Origin: Azadirachta indica
Taxonomy: Eukaryota; Streptophyta; Magnoliopsida; Sapindales; Meliaceae
Length of the DNA: 64,000 nucleotides
Assembly (NCBI GenBank): GCA_022749755.1
Contig: CM040444.1
Span: 11,574,274 to 11,638,273 of the forward strand
Reading direction: 5' to 3'
Each line of letters opens with the position of its first letter. The stretch's first letter is position 1. The notes below the pieces were generated by a model. The model did no database searches. It was not told where the DNA came from and worked only from the letters and a program-made list of their open reading frames with translations. Shown piece after piece: positions 23,087-35,056 of the stretch. The translations under genes were made by a program, and so were the position numbers.

Positions 23087-23573
23087 TGTTGGAGATTTTT
23101 AATATAAAATTGATGATGTAACAAATGACACAATATACTTATTGCCAATGCATGCATAAATGCATTGTCCTTAAAAAAATTTCTATCCCTCTAGGACGAT
23201 GTCCTGGTGCAAACAGGTTTTCATGACAATATTCCCTCCAAAATTCAATGGCTGTTAGTTTTATAAGAGTGCATTCCCAAATATAGAATCCTTGAACAAC
23301 ACTAAAATAAATATCATTTTCTAATAGTACTTGTAAGTGATGGGAGATCAAAAAAAATGTAGGAAAGATATTTTTCTTATATATATTCTTTTATATATCT
23401 TTATATATAAATGGCCAAAATATAGCTTTTATTTATAAAGATACATATACCCTTTCATTTGGGACATGTCTCTTTATAATACCATTTCATTTATAACTTC
23501 CATACACTACCAAATATATTTTGAAATATTTGTATATTTATAAAATATTTGTATATTTATAAAATATACAACA
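23087..23573 (-). repeat. LARD-like element, left LTR
   Basis: 487 bases, TGTTGGAGATTTTTAATA.. to ..AAATATACAACA. It shares CATGCATAAATGCATTGTCC and ATAGAA.CCTTGAACAACAC-type stretches with the right LTR; a 20-base duplication near its right end makes it longer. Confidence 0.88.
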
Positions 23574-25898
23574 ATCCCCTTCTATTTCAAAATACATACA
23601 ATGTATTAGAGAATATTTAGAGTTCAATGCATATGTACTAGTACTTATCTGGCTATGAACCAGCCATTAGACAACTAATCGTGTCTTACAAGAATTTGGT
23701 GAAACATATAGTTTCTATGAACCAAAAGTCCTTTGGTGTAAGTTAGAGGACTATCTATCTACATTGAACTCTCATAATGTGTGTTGTTTAGCAATTTGGC
23801 ACTTTTATAGCCCTATGCCTTCTTAGAATTCATGAATGCTTTACAGATGTTTGCCTAAGCTCTCATGAAAACCAACCCAATTTGACATTCATATAGGTGA
23901 ACTCTCTACTAAGCATATCCTATAGTTTAAACATGTCATCATAAAATATATGAGCTATGGAGTTCATTAAGAGCCTAAAAGCTCACCCTTTGTTACTATA
24001 GTTTTAAGTACTATCTTGCCAATAAGGAGTGACTTAACATAATTAGATATAAGGTTGATAGTACAGCAAGACAATAAGTGACTTCTTATTACCCCTATGA
24101 ACCTACTTCATGAGATATTTAATCACATAGGTGGGGTTCTTATCACTTTTGCCTTTTGTTCTAGGCATAGTCCCCTTCCACTCAGCTTTTAAAAATCATA
24201 ATTCTTTTTAATTGTCTTTTTCAAACAAATTGGCCCAAATTAATTTTCATATTATCACTGAAGTGATTACATCATGTCTTTTTAAGATTTTTCTTTTGAT
24301 CTAAATGATATAAAAATATAGATACACATTTTTTTAGTTGAAAACTTTTCAGCACATTTCATCTCTACTAAAGGTAATTCAATATCAATATATCACTTTT
24401 CATTATTGCCTTTTTTTAATAGTAGAGGATCATGACATTATACACTAATGGTACTTTTTACATATTTATTCAATAATCTCATAGGCAATCCAATAGTCTT
24501 ATTGAAAACTATTAACATGTTTATAATGTTTATAATTTCTCAAAATATATGTATATATATATATAAATATAAAACAATGATGCTTATACCACATGAAATC
24601 ATATTTCATACAACTTTTATTGAATATAAAAGACTACCGTAACACATATTTTGTTTAATAAAATGAGATTAATCTTCAATTTAATATACATATATATTAT
24701 ATAATAATTGCTCCTCTCATAATTAAATTAGGAGTAATAATTATAGTCCCTTTTATTTCATACATGCTAAAACTCAATTCAATAAATATATTTAATTCAT
24801 TTAGAACCTTTAAAAGTAGCACATAAAATAGATTAAGGTCAAGTAAATATAATTCAAAATCACATCAACGTTATAATCAATTATATATCATATGACCTTC
24901 ACTTAATACACAAAATATTATACCCAATATGGCTATATTATAAACAATCATAAGTCATTAGGGTCACATTAGTATTATTTAATAAATTATCAAGGTCAAA
25001 TAATAACGTTTGGGAAAAGATAGGTAAAATCTGTAAATAGTTAAAGATTATATTAATAAGCAAAATTAATCAATAGATATTAATATGAATGATATTTACA
25101 ACTGAATCTAAACGTAATTTACCATTTTCTTCCTTGACCCGACGTTTCCAGATTTTTCAACACACTGAACTCAGTAAAATCATACTACTTCAACTGGGCG
25201 TGTGTCTGCACACTATAATCAAGATAGATCATAGATGGTAATTTATTAAATAATATTAAATTAAATTCGATTCTTGTCTTTTAATTATCTTATGATTTGT
25301 TAAACCACATACATTCATCATGATCTTCACATTCGAGAACATATCTTGTATTCAAAATATTTATAATATTAGAGTCGTGTACCTTATAGTTCACAATGGA
25401 ACTGTGCATCTCAAAGTGTCTCCCTCCTTTTCTTTTCAAGAAAAGTTTTCCAACATCTCATTTGGTGGTAACACAGGCGGTACATTATCATCAATTTTTG
25501 TAACTGGCTTTATTAACTTATTATATAATCCAGTTCATCACAGTTATATGACTCCTTCATAATAGTTTTTTTGGGAATATTTTCTTCCTAGATTCCATCT
25601 TTGAGGCCAAACAGAGAGGGTTCTCCAATTGAGTAGTCTCGCTGTCAACAGCATTACCATCCAAATTTTGAAAATTTGTTTCAACCTTTTGGACCACATG
25701 GTGTTCTTCCTCTTTTCCATTGATAGTATCTGAATTTGGATCACTTAAATCACAAGAAATAGAGGACTCACATTCAAATAAACTCAGTGTCCATTGTCCA
25801 CCAATTTTCTCCAAAACAAACTGCACAAAATATGTTTTTATGCCAAGTCAATTTCCAGGGTTTTTGCAATACATGATCATCAGAAATTTCCTTAAGAT

Positions 25899-26367
25899 TG
25901 TTAGAGATTTTTAGTATAAAATTAATGTTGTAACAAATAACACAATGTACTCATAGCCAAGGCATGCATAAATGCATTGTCCTTCAGAAAATTTTTGCCC
26001 CTCTAGGATGATGTCTTAGTGCAAACAAGTTTTTATGACAATATTCTCTCAAAGATCCAATGGCTATTATTTCTATAAGGGTGCACTCTCAAATATAGAA
26101 CCCTTGAACAACACTAAAAAAAATATCATTCTCTAATAATTTTTGTAAGTAATGGGAGATCAAAAACAACGTAGAAAAGATATTTTTCTTATACATATTC
26201 TTTTATATATCTTTTTATATAAATGACCAAAATATAGCTTCTATTTACAAAAAATACGTGTATCCTTTCATTTGGGATATGTTTCTTTATAATACCATTT
26301 CATTTATAACTTTCATACACTAACAAATGTATTTTGAAATATTTGTATATTTACAAAATATAAAACA
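25899..26367 (-). repeat. LARD-like element, right LTR
   Basis: 469 bases, TGTTAGAGATTTTTAGTA.. to ..AATATAAAACA, followed immediately by the ACCAA target duplication. Confidence 0.88.
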
Positions 26368-26372
26368 ACCAA

Positions 26373-27075
26373 TTGGAGATAGTAATTCAATACATAGCAG
26401 CATACTGAGTGCATAGTGAGGAAACACGTAAACTGGTATCTTCTGGCCAGACAATATCAGTTCCAACCAAAATGGAAGCAACTTCATCAAGAGTCATTGT
26501 GGGGACGGAGACTAGATCATGCTCATCAACATCATTACTGCCAAAGTATTGATTTATAGATGCAGGCAAAAAAAAACAAACCTCTTACTACACACATAAA
26601 CCTAATGATACTAGTACAAACCAACAGTGTTGACATCCATAGACAACTTGGCATAAAATTCATACACAATTGCAAGAATAAATTGGCCAACCTGTGAAAC
26701 ACTTTTAATAAGATTTTTCTTCTTTAGGATGTCAACTACCCTGCAACTTTGAAATTAGTCTAATCTAACAAGCCTTTCACATACAAGCTTCTTCTCATTC
26801 ATTATTACACATAATGTTTGATTAGACTGGCTAAAAAACGATGTGAGAAAGGTATAGAGACTTGTTTTAACTTGCCTTGTTCAGTAGCTTCAACCTTTTT
26901 CGTATGTGAGTTTGTTGAAACTGAATGACTTGAGGCTAGAGACTGAGACCAAGGAATTTGTCTTACTGTATGATTCAGAGTCAAGAACAACACCTTTTAT
27001 CACTTTAGAGAGTGTTAATGGCTTTAAAGAAAACACAAAAGTATGCTCATATGGTGGTGTTAGAAGAGTGGTCAC
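26373..27075 (-). pseudogene. copia-2 extra 3' ORF, N-terminal part
   Basis: Minus-strand frames at 26,387-26,569 (SVPTMTLDEVASILVGTDIV, then a cysteine-containing stretch) and 26,805-27,075 belong to the same coding remnant as 22,793-23,086. The frame runs into the ACCAA insertion point of the nested element. Stops separate the pieces. Function unknown. Confidence 0.4.
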
Positions 27076-27121
27076 TCATCGTGACGACCAAGAGGGTAAC
27101 AAATTCTTCTTCTTTGATTAA

Positions 27122-29126
27122 GAGGTATCCATAACGGTAGTTGAAGGTTGTTGGAATTAATGCATTTTTCACACTTTTGAGCTATCCAACAATATATTTT
27201 TCAACATTTGCAGGTTATAAACACTATCAGAGGACAATTTCAAAACTTAAACTGTATCGATTGAGGCATCATTTTTAAGCATAGTTAGCATCGTTAGAAA
27301 GATCAGGATGTCAAATTTCTAACCAATTTTATGGTATTCAATTTAGATTTCTTTAGAGAATGTTATAGTCAAATATTTAAAGGATGTTCAGATGAAAAGT
27401 TAATATGAAATGTTTACATAAAGCTGTCAAAATTCTTATACAATGTTTTGTATTTAGAGTCAAAGTTTTTGTCTCTAAAAAATGTGTTTAGAATTCTCTA
27501 GGATTGATTTTCTACCATGTTTACTTTGTATTTATATGATAATGTAAGTGAAAAACTCAGAACATACATAACAGAACACTAAAATAAAATTTCTGCAGAA
27601 CATTGAGCTCTGCAGCAGCAACTCAACAAATGCTCTGATTTTGCTTTTAATTTTTCTTTACAATTCATTCAAATAACCAACAAAAGTTTGGTAGTCAAAG
27701 AAGTAAAAGGATTATTTCTTGTCCTTAACATGTTGCAAGCAGAAACTGAGTTAGGGTAAGAAACAAAATAAGAGAAGATGATGAAAGACAGAAGCCAATT
27801 TGATTTCAATTTTTCCCAAATATGATTTTAAGTGACTTATATTGATTAGCCCCTCTTTGGATAATTTCAATCAACTCTTTGACAAGGTAAATTACACAAA
27901 ACACCTTAAAATTAATATTATAGGCATAATTCAAAAACTTTTACTTGAAAAATATCATTTAACCCCTAATGGAAACTATTATAAGGATCCTATATAAATA
28001 TAAATTTCATAAAAGCTCAAAGTGCTCCAAAAACTTTGCAAATGCATACCCATTTTGGAATATTGTCATGGCCTAATAAATTCATACACATTTTCAACCA
28101 GATTTGCACGTGCCAATTCTTAGAAATTACCCTTTGAGCATAACAGATGCAAAACATTTGAAAATATTATAGGGTTCGAATTTAAAAATACTGTCATGGC
28201 CCTATAAATTTGCGCACATTTTCAGCCAGATCTGCAAATGTCAATTCTCAGAAATTACCCTTTAGTACAATAGATGCAAAATCATGCATAAATACCGAGA
28301 AAATAAGTAGGAAATGATAGTAAGGCCCAAATTTGGATACACGTTGCAGTTAGGTTAAAAAAAAAACAAAAGAAATAAATTTGTGTCACCATGTTTTTAA
28401 AAAATTTTCTTCACTTCATTATGCACGAATACTTAATATTTAAGACTTGAATAGCTTTACACCATAAGATAGAATAAATAAAATTATGAAATTTGTGTGT
28501 ACGTGAAAAGATTAACTCAAAGTTATTACTCAAATTTTATTAGTCTCTATTATCTTAGTAGAAGCCTGACTGAACTAGTCAAACCAACCTTATCATTTTA
28601 ACCTCAAGTATTTCTTTTGTCTTGCATGCCTATATGCATGAAGTGATTAGCAGTACATATTTATTTCTTGCTACTGCATTCATTTTCTTTATTTTTCTTT
28701 AATTTTTCTATATCCAAAATCAATAGCTTTCACCCTATTATTGAGGTAGCCTTCTTTTCCAGGTAGATTGTCTTCTATATATAAGTAATACATAGGCCTA
28801 GATTACTCATGGATAGCTTCATACACCCATGTAGGTAGCTTTTTTTGATTATGGAGCATTCAAAAATTTGAGAGATAAGAATTAAGGCAAAAACAGTCAT
28901 GGATCAATCTACTATTATGAAAAATATATCGACTTCAGAAACTAGATTAAAAATATGAGTTAATCAAGCAAGCGCGAAAGAAAGATAGTTTAAGATCATT
29001 TATTCTAGATCATGGTATGAAGTACTTCAAGCTCAAACAATAACATTCACAAATGAAATGAAGAAAATTGAAATTCACACAAACAAGAGTACCATGACAT
29101 ACACATAAGTGCAAATCAAATATGAT
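27122..29126 (-). other. copia-2 non-coding stretch between RNase H and extra ORF
   Basis: No domain is recognised. It contains a direct duplication of about 128 bases near 28,060-28,290. AT-rich with many stops on both strands. Confidence 0.5.
28060..28290. repeat. two direct repeats of about 128 bp
   Basis: The unit TGTCATGGCC(C)TA..AAATT..CACATTTTCA.CCAGAT.TGCA..TG.CAATTCT.AGAAATTACCC occurs near 28,063 and again near 28,191. The copies differ at roughly one base in eight by eye. Confidence 0.75.
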
Positions 29127-30600
29127 TTATATTAGACACACACAAAGTGCTTTGCTCAAGGCGACAAATATGATTGCATCAAGAGGATTGGTAAAAATGT
29201 CTGCTACTTGTTTCTTAGTATCAATATATTCTAATATGACTATCTTATTGTCAACCAAGTCTTTGATAAAGTGATGCTTAATATCAATATGCTTAATCCT
29301 AGAATGTTGTACAAAATTCTTTGAAATATTTATTGCGCTAGAATTATCACAATAAATAGTTAAGAGATCTTGTATAATACTGTAGTCCTCAAGCATTTGT
29401 TTCATCCAAAGTAATTGGGTGCAATAACTTCTAGCAGCAATATATTCAGCCTTAGCAGTAGATAAAGAAATTGAATTTTGTTTCTTGTGGTGCCATGACA
29501 CCAAGTTGTTTCCAAGAAATAAAAACCACCACCTGTGCTTTTGCAATCATCTTTATTACCTACCTAATCAGCATCATTAAAACCAACAAGACTCAAGTTA
29601 CTATCTTTATAATACCAAATATCATATTCACTAGTCCCATTCACAAAATGAATAATTCTTTTAACTGTAGATAAATGTGACTTCTTAGGATTTACTTGGG
29701 ATCTTGCACACACTCCTACATTGTAGCTAATATCTGGTTGACTAGCTATCAAATACGAAAAACTTCTTATCATACTCTTGTATTAAGTAGGATTAACACT
29801 CTTATCACTTTCATCTTTTGACAATTTTGCATTGTTCCCCATAGGTGTGTTCTCATATGTTTGGTGGTTTCTGAACCAAACCTTTTTACTAGGTTTTTGG
29901 CATACTTACTTTGAGAGATAAAAATTTTATCCTCAAGCTACTTAACCTAAAAATCTAGGAAATAAGTTAGTTTGCCCACCAAGCTCATCTTAAACTCATT
30001 CTTCATTTGATCAACTGCACTTTAGTCATGGAAATAAAACCAAAAACTATGTTATCCACATCAATTTAAGTAGTTGTAATATCAAAAGAAAACTCTTAAT
30101 AAACAATATTTTATCTACTCCCCCTCTCTTATATCCTTTCTCACCCATAAAACTAGTTAGACACTCATACCATGCTTTAGGAGCCTGTTTTAATTTATAC
30201 AATACCTTTTTTAGTTTAAAAACATGGTCAAGATATGATGGATCTTCAAAACATTTAGTTGTTCTATATAGGCTTCTTCAGTCAAAATTCCATTCAAAAA
30301 AACACTCTTTACATCCATTTGGAATAATTTGAAACCTAATAAGCATGCATTAGGAAGAAGTAATATGATTGATTCTAACCTAGCCATAGGAGCAAAAGTT
30401 TCGTAAAACTCAATGCCCTCAAATTATGTGTAACCTTACACAACTAACCTAACTTTGTTTCAAATTATGTTACAAAATTCATCAGTTTTATTCTTAAAAA
30501 TCCATTTGGTTTCAATAACATTAGTATGAGTTGGTAGGTACTAAAGTCTACACATCATTTCTAACAAAATTTTCTAATTCTTCTTGCGTTGCAAAAACCC
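29127..30600 (-). pseudogene. copia-2 reverse transcriptase and RNase H remnants
   Basis: RNase H is clear at 29,127-29,546 (LVSWHHKKQNSISLSTAKAEY, IYCDNSSAI, KHIDIKHHFI, ADIFTNPLD) and follows 29,564-29,773 (RSFSYLIASQPDISYNVGV). The RT continues to the right: KQAPKAWYECLTSFMGEKG-like text near 30,130-30,190 and the catalytic YVDD motif, which reads DVDNIVFG near 30,045-30,070, so two of four signature residues differ. Stops interrupt the frame throughout. Order and motifs are those of copia pol. Confidence 0.88.
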
Positions 30601-31375
30601 AAGATTCCTCTAATAAGGCTTCTTTTACATTTCTCGGTTCAATTGAGGAAGTGTAACAAACATACTTGGCCATGTGTACATACCTCTTCCTTGTAACCAT
30701 GACATCATTAAGATTACCTATGATGAGGTCTAAAGGGTGATTTTTCTTTACTCTTGAAGATGCTTTCCTTCTGATTAGATATGGAGTAATAAACTCTAAA
30801 TCTGTTCTGTTCTGTCTTCTACTTTCTGTTGCAACTAAATCTCAAGTTTTTGTTGCAACAAATTGGGCATCATATGAATTTCTAGGTGTTTTAGTATTGA
30901 CTTGGTCAATTTCAATTTCATTTTGATTTTGTTTAGTAATGTTTGTGACATCTTCCTTATAAGAAAAATCTACAAAATCATGACAATCACCAACAACTAT
31001 ATTAGTAGATTTCATAATAGTTTAGGTTTTCACCTAGCCGACTATTATCTGAATATCCAAGAAATACACACTAATCACTTTCTAAATCAAAATTTCCTCG
31101 TTGATCTTTATCATTTAAAATATAGCACTTACTTCTAAAAATATGAAAAATAGCTCAAGTTAGATTTCTTACCCTTTCAAATTTCATAAAGAGTCTTACT
31201 TGTGCCTGGGCATAAATACACATGATTAATCGTATAACATATTATATGAACAACTTCTGCCTATAATCTTTTTGCCAACTTCTTTGAGTTGTACATAATG
31301 CGTGCCATTTCCTGCAAAGTTCAATTTTTCCTTTCTACAACTCCATTTTGTTCCAGTGTTTTTGTAGCCGAAAAT

Positions 31376-32037
31376 TCATGTGCAATGCCATATTTTTTTA
31401 CAAAAATCAGCATAAATAGTGTTTTCAAATTCTTTTTCATGATCACTTTTAATTCTAACTATTTTGCCAACATTATATTCCCGTTCATTAGCTAATTTCA
31501 CACTTAAGTTTCTAAACGCATCAAATGTATTAGATTTGTCTCTAACAAATTCTACCCATATATATCGAGAGAAGTCATCTATATACATAAAGATGTATTT
31601 TTTCCGCACACACCTGATTGCTTTTTCTTGAGTTTTAGAATGCCATGAACTACACCTGTGCTCATAATTTTAGTTAGATTTGTATAATTTAGGTGTCCAA
31701 GCTTTTGATGCCACAGTTCTATGTCATCATGATCTATTTTATGACATATGAATGGATGTGTCAAAACATAACAGTTATCCTAAGATTTTGTCCTTTCTAA
31801 AACACAATCATTAAACTTGTCAAAGACTTCACAGTTTCCTTGTGTAAATTTTACATTGATATTTTGGTCACAAATATGACTAATGCTAATAAACTTTGCC
31901 TTCAAAATTTCCACATATAACAGATTTTTCAGTTTTGGAAACCCTTCGACATTAAGTGTTCTTTGCCCAAATACTCGTCTCTCTGCTTTATCTTTAAAAT
32001 TTGCATATCCTTTTGAGCAATCTTGATAACTGATCAA
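31376..32037 (-). pseudogene. copia-2 integrase remnant
   Basis: 31,579-31,764 holds the pre-integrase zinc region (ELWHQKLGHLNYTNL). 31,376-31,609 holds the integrase core (YIFMYIDDFSRYIWVEFV, then IRIKSDHEKEFEN), keeping two core acidic positions. 31,780-32,037 is the section between protease and integrase (KLKNLLYVEILKAKFISISHI). Frames change between blocks. Confidence 0.87.
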
Positions 32038-32291
32038 GCTTTCTTGTAATCCACGTCATTTGCTTGATCATTCATTGTGAAAATACCATACATTAATTAC
32101 ACATGCTTTCAATAACATATGAACAACAAAACTTTTAATTTTTTGATTTTATTTTTATCCATATTTGTCTAATTCTTGGACAAGTCTTAGATCTCGAATT
32201 TTTTTCGTATGTTTAAGGAAATTCAGAATTTTAAAGGATTTAGAATGAATATGACCTCTTTTATTACAAAAATGTTTATATGTCTTAACTT

Positions 32292-33860
32292 TTAAACCAC
32301 GAGAACGTATGTCTGAAATTTACCTTCTGATAGATTTGATGGAATAGGTTCAGTATATGATGCTTTTACGAAAATAGTTTTGGCATTAAAGGATTTTTTG
32401 TTTTGAAAGCCAATTCCTTTATGATTACGGATATGTTTACTCATTGTCAAAATATGGTCTAATTTAGACATACTTGAGTTAAGCAACTTCAAAAATTTCT
32501 GAGTGTACTCTAGCTGACATTGTAGCTTATTTATTTTTCTATCCTTCTTAGCAATATTCAATTTGAGGTTGTTGAGAACTCTTATTGATTCAAATCTTTC
32601 ATTCATGAGACAATTCATTTGTTTTTCCAAGGCTTTGTTTAAATTAACACGTCTAAGCATTTTTTAAGCATTAATGCATAAGAATCATGTATTGTATCCA
32701 AATCTAACTCACTTCCATAAGAAACTTACCTCAGATTATCTCAAAATCACCTGAAGTAATACTAGTAGTTTTTCCAGATTCGTTGCAATAAATATCGGTG
32801 ACTTTTGTTGTAACAAAACTGAATTCCAACAAGTTTTCAAAATTTTTCGTAGTATTAAATGCAATGAAATTACTTACAAAGTCAGATGTTTCCTTTTTTA
32901 ATTTATTATCACTCTAGGTTGTTCTCATTGCTTTTGACTTTTTTTTTTTAGTGTGTTGGCACATTCAACTTATATGTGTCCATATCCTTCACATTCCCTA
33001 TATTGAATTCTATTATTCTTGTTAGTTTTAAGCATTTTTGACAATAACTTACCTCTTGCGAGTACTTTCTGATTTCTCTTTGATTTACACCTATTCTTTT
33101 AAGAATCTTATTAAAATTCTTGCTCAGAAGTGCCATAGCCTCATATTCTTCAAAATCCAAACTTTTTTCATCTTCACTGCTTTAAGTTTCAGTGATTTGA
33201 AGTGCAAGACTTACAATCTTTCTTACAATCTTTCAAGTTCATCTCAAAAGTCCTCAATAATCCTATTAGCTCTTTCATTTTCAGTTTATCAATATCCTTG
33301 CTTTCCTTAATTGCGGTAACTGTTGCTTGAAGCTTCTCAAGAAGTGACTGCAGAATCTTTTGCGCAAGCTTCGTTTCTAAGTATTCTTCACCTAAGGCAT
33401 AAGATTCATTTGCAATATCATTCAACTTAGAGGAAAAATCAATAAGTGGTTCATCATCATACATTCTCAAAATTTCAAATCTAGTAGTAAGCATTTAGAT
33501 CTGAGATCGTTTCATCAACAATGTTCTTTCATGAGTAACTTGAAAAATGTCCCATGCTTCTTTTGCGAATTCACATGTAGAGATCAATTTAAATTGATTT
33601 ACATCAACTACATTAAAAATACCATTTAGAGCCTTAGAATTGAAATTAGCTGTGCAATCTTCCAAATTAGTCCATGTCTCTTTTGTTTTGGCATAATGTT
33701 GCCCTTTTCAGTCATGTTTAGAGGCATTCAACCAACTAGTACTACCCGCCATGCCTTTTCATCTATTGATTTGATAAACGCTTCATCCTAGCTTCTAATA
33801 TGAGTAATTTGTACCATCGAGTGAGGGTGGACGTGCAATCAATCCTTTTTCTTTTTTAAA
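32292..33860 (-). pseudogene. copia-2 gag remnant
   Basis: 33,189-33,494 is the UBN2-type gag core (YDDEPLIDFSSKLNDIANES, KILQSLLEKLQATVTAI). 32,948-33,160 covers the zinc-knuckle area (EYEAMALLSKNFNKILKR), where the knuckle is no longer complete. 32,292-32,660 is a charged, probably coiled-coil stretch following gag. Further right to about 33,860 the frame is broken but still copia gag-like, up to the primer site. Confidence 0.8.
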
Positions 33861-33924
33861 ATCCATACCTACATAAATATGAATCAAAACACCATGATCT
33901 CCTCAAAAACAATGTTACAAACCC

Positions 33925-33936
33925 GCTTTGATACCA
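33925..33936 (-). other. copia-2 primer-binding site
   Basis: Minus-strand TGGTATCAAAGC, two bases from the LTR end at 33,939, extending as GGGTT. It is the usual initiator tRNA-Met type site. Confidence 0.85.
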
Positions 33937-33938
33937 AA

Positions 33939-34622
33939 TGAAAGATTTGTACTCAAGGTGAAATCCTAATTTTACTTTACTAACTGATTAACTAACCAAT
34001 TTAATCAAAATTTGCATAAATAATGATAACTAAATAATGAGAGTAAAGAATGAAGACACGTACGTTTTTAACGTGGTTCGGATTTTTCCAATCCTTCATC
34101 CAGAGGGCCATGCCTAGAAAAAACAATGTACTAAGAAATAATTGTTGATAGACACCAATGACTTATACAAACCACTGACTCTCTTATATTTTCAGTAACG
34201 TGTCTAACTTTCTTATATGGTCTTGTTATACAAGATCCTTTTGTTTTAAATGTTGTTGAACTTCCTTCAACAATAAGAAAGTTAAATTCTTCTCTTAAAG
34301 AATTATACAATATAGCTTCAATATTTGCTAGAAACATTCTTTAAACTCTTATAAACACATTAGAGTCTACTGCATAAAGACAGCTTTAATGGAAAAATTT
34401 ATACAATATAATTTTCTGCCATGTCAGAAACCCTTAATCAATTGGCTTTTACATCTCATCACCAAAAGAGCTAATCTTAAAAGAAATATTACCCTTAGGT
34501 AAATCGTGATTCTCTATGGAAAAGATTCCTTACTTTACAAAGATTCCTTATATTCACAAATTCCTATTTTTCTAGGACTTCTTCATCAAGTTACCATATA
34601 ATGCCAATCAAGAGTCCTAACA
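33939..34622 (-). repeat. copia-2 5' LTR
   Basis: Plus strand from TGAAAGATTTGTACTC to AAGAGTCCTAACA; aligns over its length with 21,418-22,123. The copies differ at many positions, so the insertion is old. Confidence 0.9.
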
Positions 34623-35056
34623 ACTCTTAATTGCACTACTTAGTATATGGTTGTTTTTATCTATTTTCAATGATTTGATAGGTTTTGATGACATACTTGC
34701 TTGGGTTGGGTAGTCGATGCTATAAGAGTCCATTTATGGTCTTGAACTTTCAGAAATTGCTTGAATTTGATGCTAGATTTTATTTGTGATAGTTAGGTTT
34801 TATTGGTGTTGAATTTGCTAGTTGTTGGCTTTACTGCATTATGAGTGGTTTGTGATGAAATTGCTTGGGTTAGTTCATTGTATGCTGATTTGTTGTAACT
34901 TCTTTGTCATTAATGTCATTTTATCATTAAGTATATATATTTAGTTGTAGTTGATTATTTTTGCTATTATAACAATGGGGACTAAAATGTTATTTTATCA
35001 ATTATGTCTTCATTTGTTGTTTTATAAAAATTTAGGGATGTAAATGTTATTATTCT

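Larger units (their letters stand above)
23087..26367 (-). mobile_element. non-autonomous LTR element (LARD-like) nested in copia-2
   Basis: Direct repeats 23,087-23,573 and 25,899-26,367 start TGTT(G/A)GAGATTTTTA and end ACA. ACCAA is duplicated exactly at both sides (23,082-23,086 and 26,368-26,372). The interior of 2.3 kb has no gag, protease, integrase or RT. AGAAGGGGAT on the minus strand at the left inner border looks like a polypurine tract, setting the minus orientation; no tRNA-Met primer site is seen at the right inner border. A short minus-strand frame at 25,557-25,826 has no recognised domain. Confidence 0.85.
21418..34622 (-). mobile_element. 13.2-kb Ty1/copia retrotransposon with extra 3' ORF region (copia-2)
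   Basis: It is bounded by related LTRs (21,418-22,123 and 33,939-34,622) with TG..CA ends. On the minus strand: 5' LTR, tRNA-Met primer site (33,925-33,936), gag, integrase, reverse transcriptase, RNase H (to 29,127), then about 3.7 kb of extra sequence and the 3' LTR. The extra 3' part recalls Sirevirus-type copia elements, which carry an additional ORF after RNase H. A 3.3-kb LTR element sits inside it. All ORFs are broken. The flanking 5-mers GATCT and ACTCT match only partly, so the target duplication has decayed. Confidence 0.88.
21120..35056. mobile_element. element W: short TIR element split by copia-2
   Basis: Left end GGGATAAAAACATTTTAATC (21,120 on) and the reverse complement of 34,962-35,056 match over about 95 bases, sharing AACATTTTAGTCCC- and ATAACATTT-type stretches at both outer and inner parts. 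Flanking 9-mers ATTAGATAT and TATAGATAT agree at 7 of 9. Without the copia element W is about 730 bp and non-coding, like a MULE-type MITE. A part of W with the same left flank lies at 57,505-57,680, so W was present before the block duplicated. Confidence 0.65.

Noticed and set aside
22793..27075. Calling the copia-2 extra ORF an envelope gene
   Set aside because: No signal peptide, fusion or transmembrane pattern could be supported; only its position is env-like.
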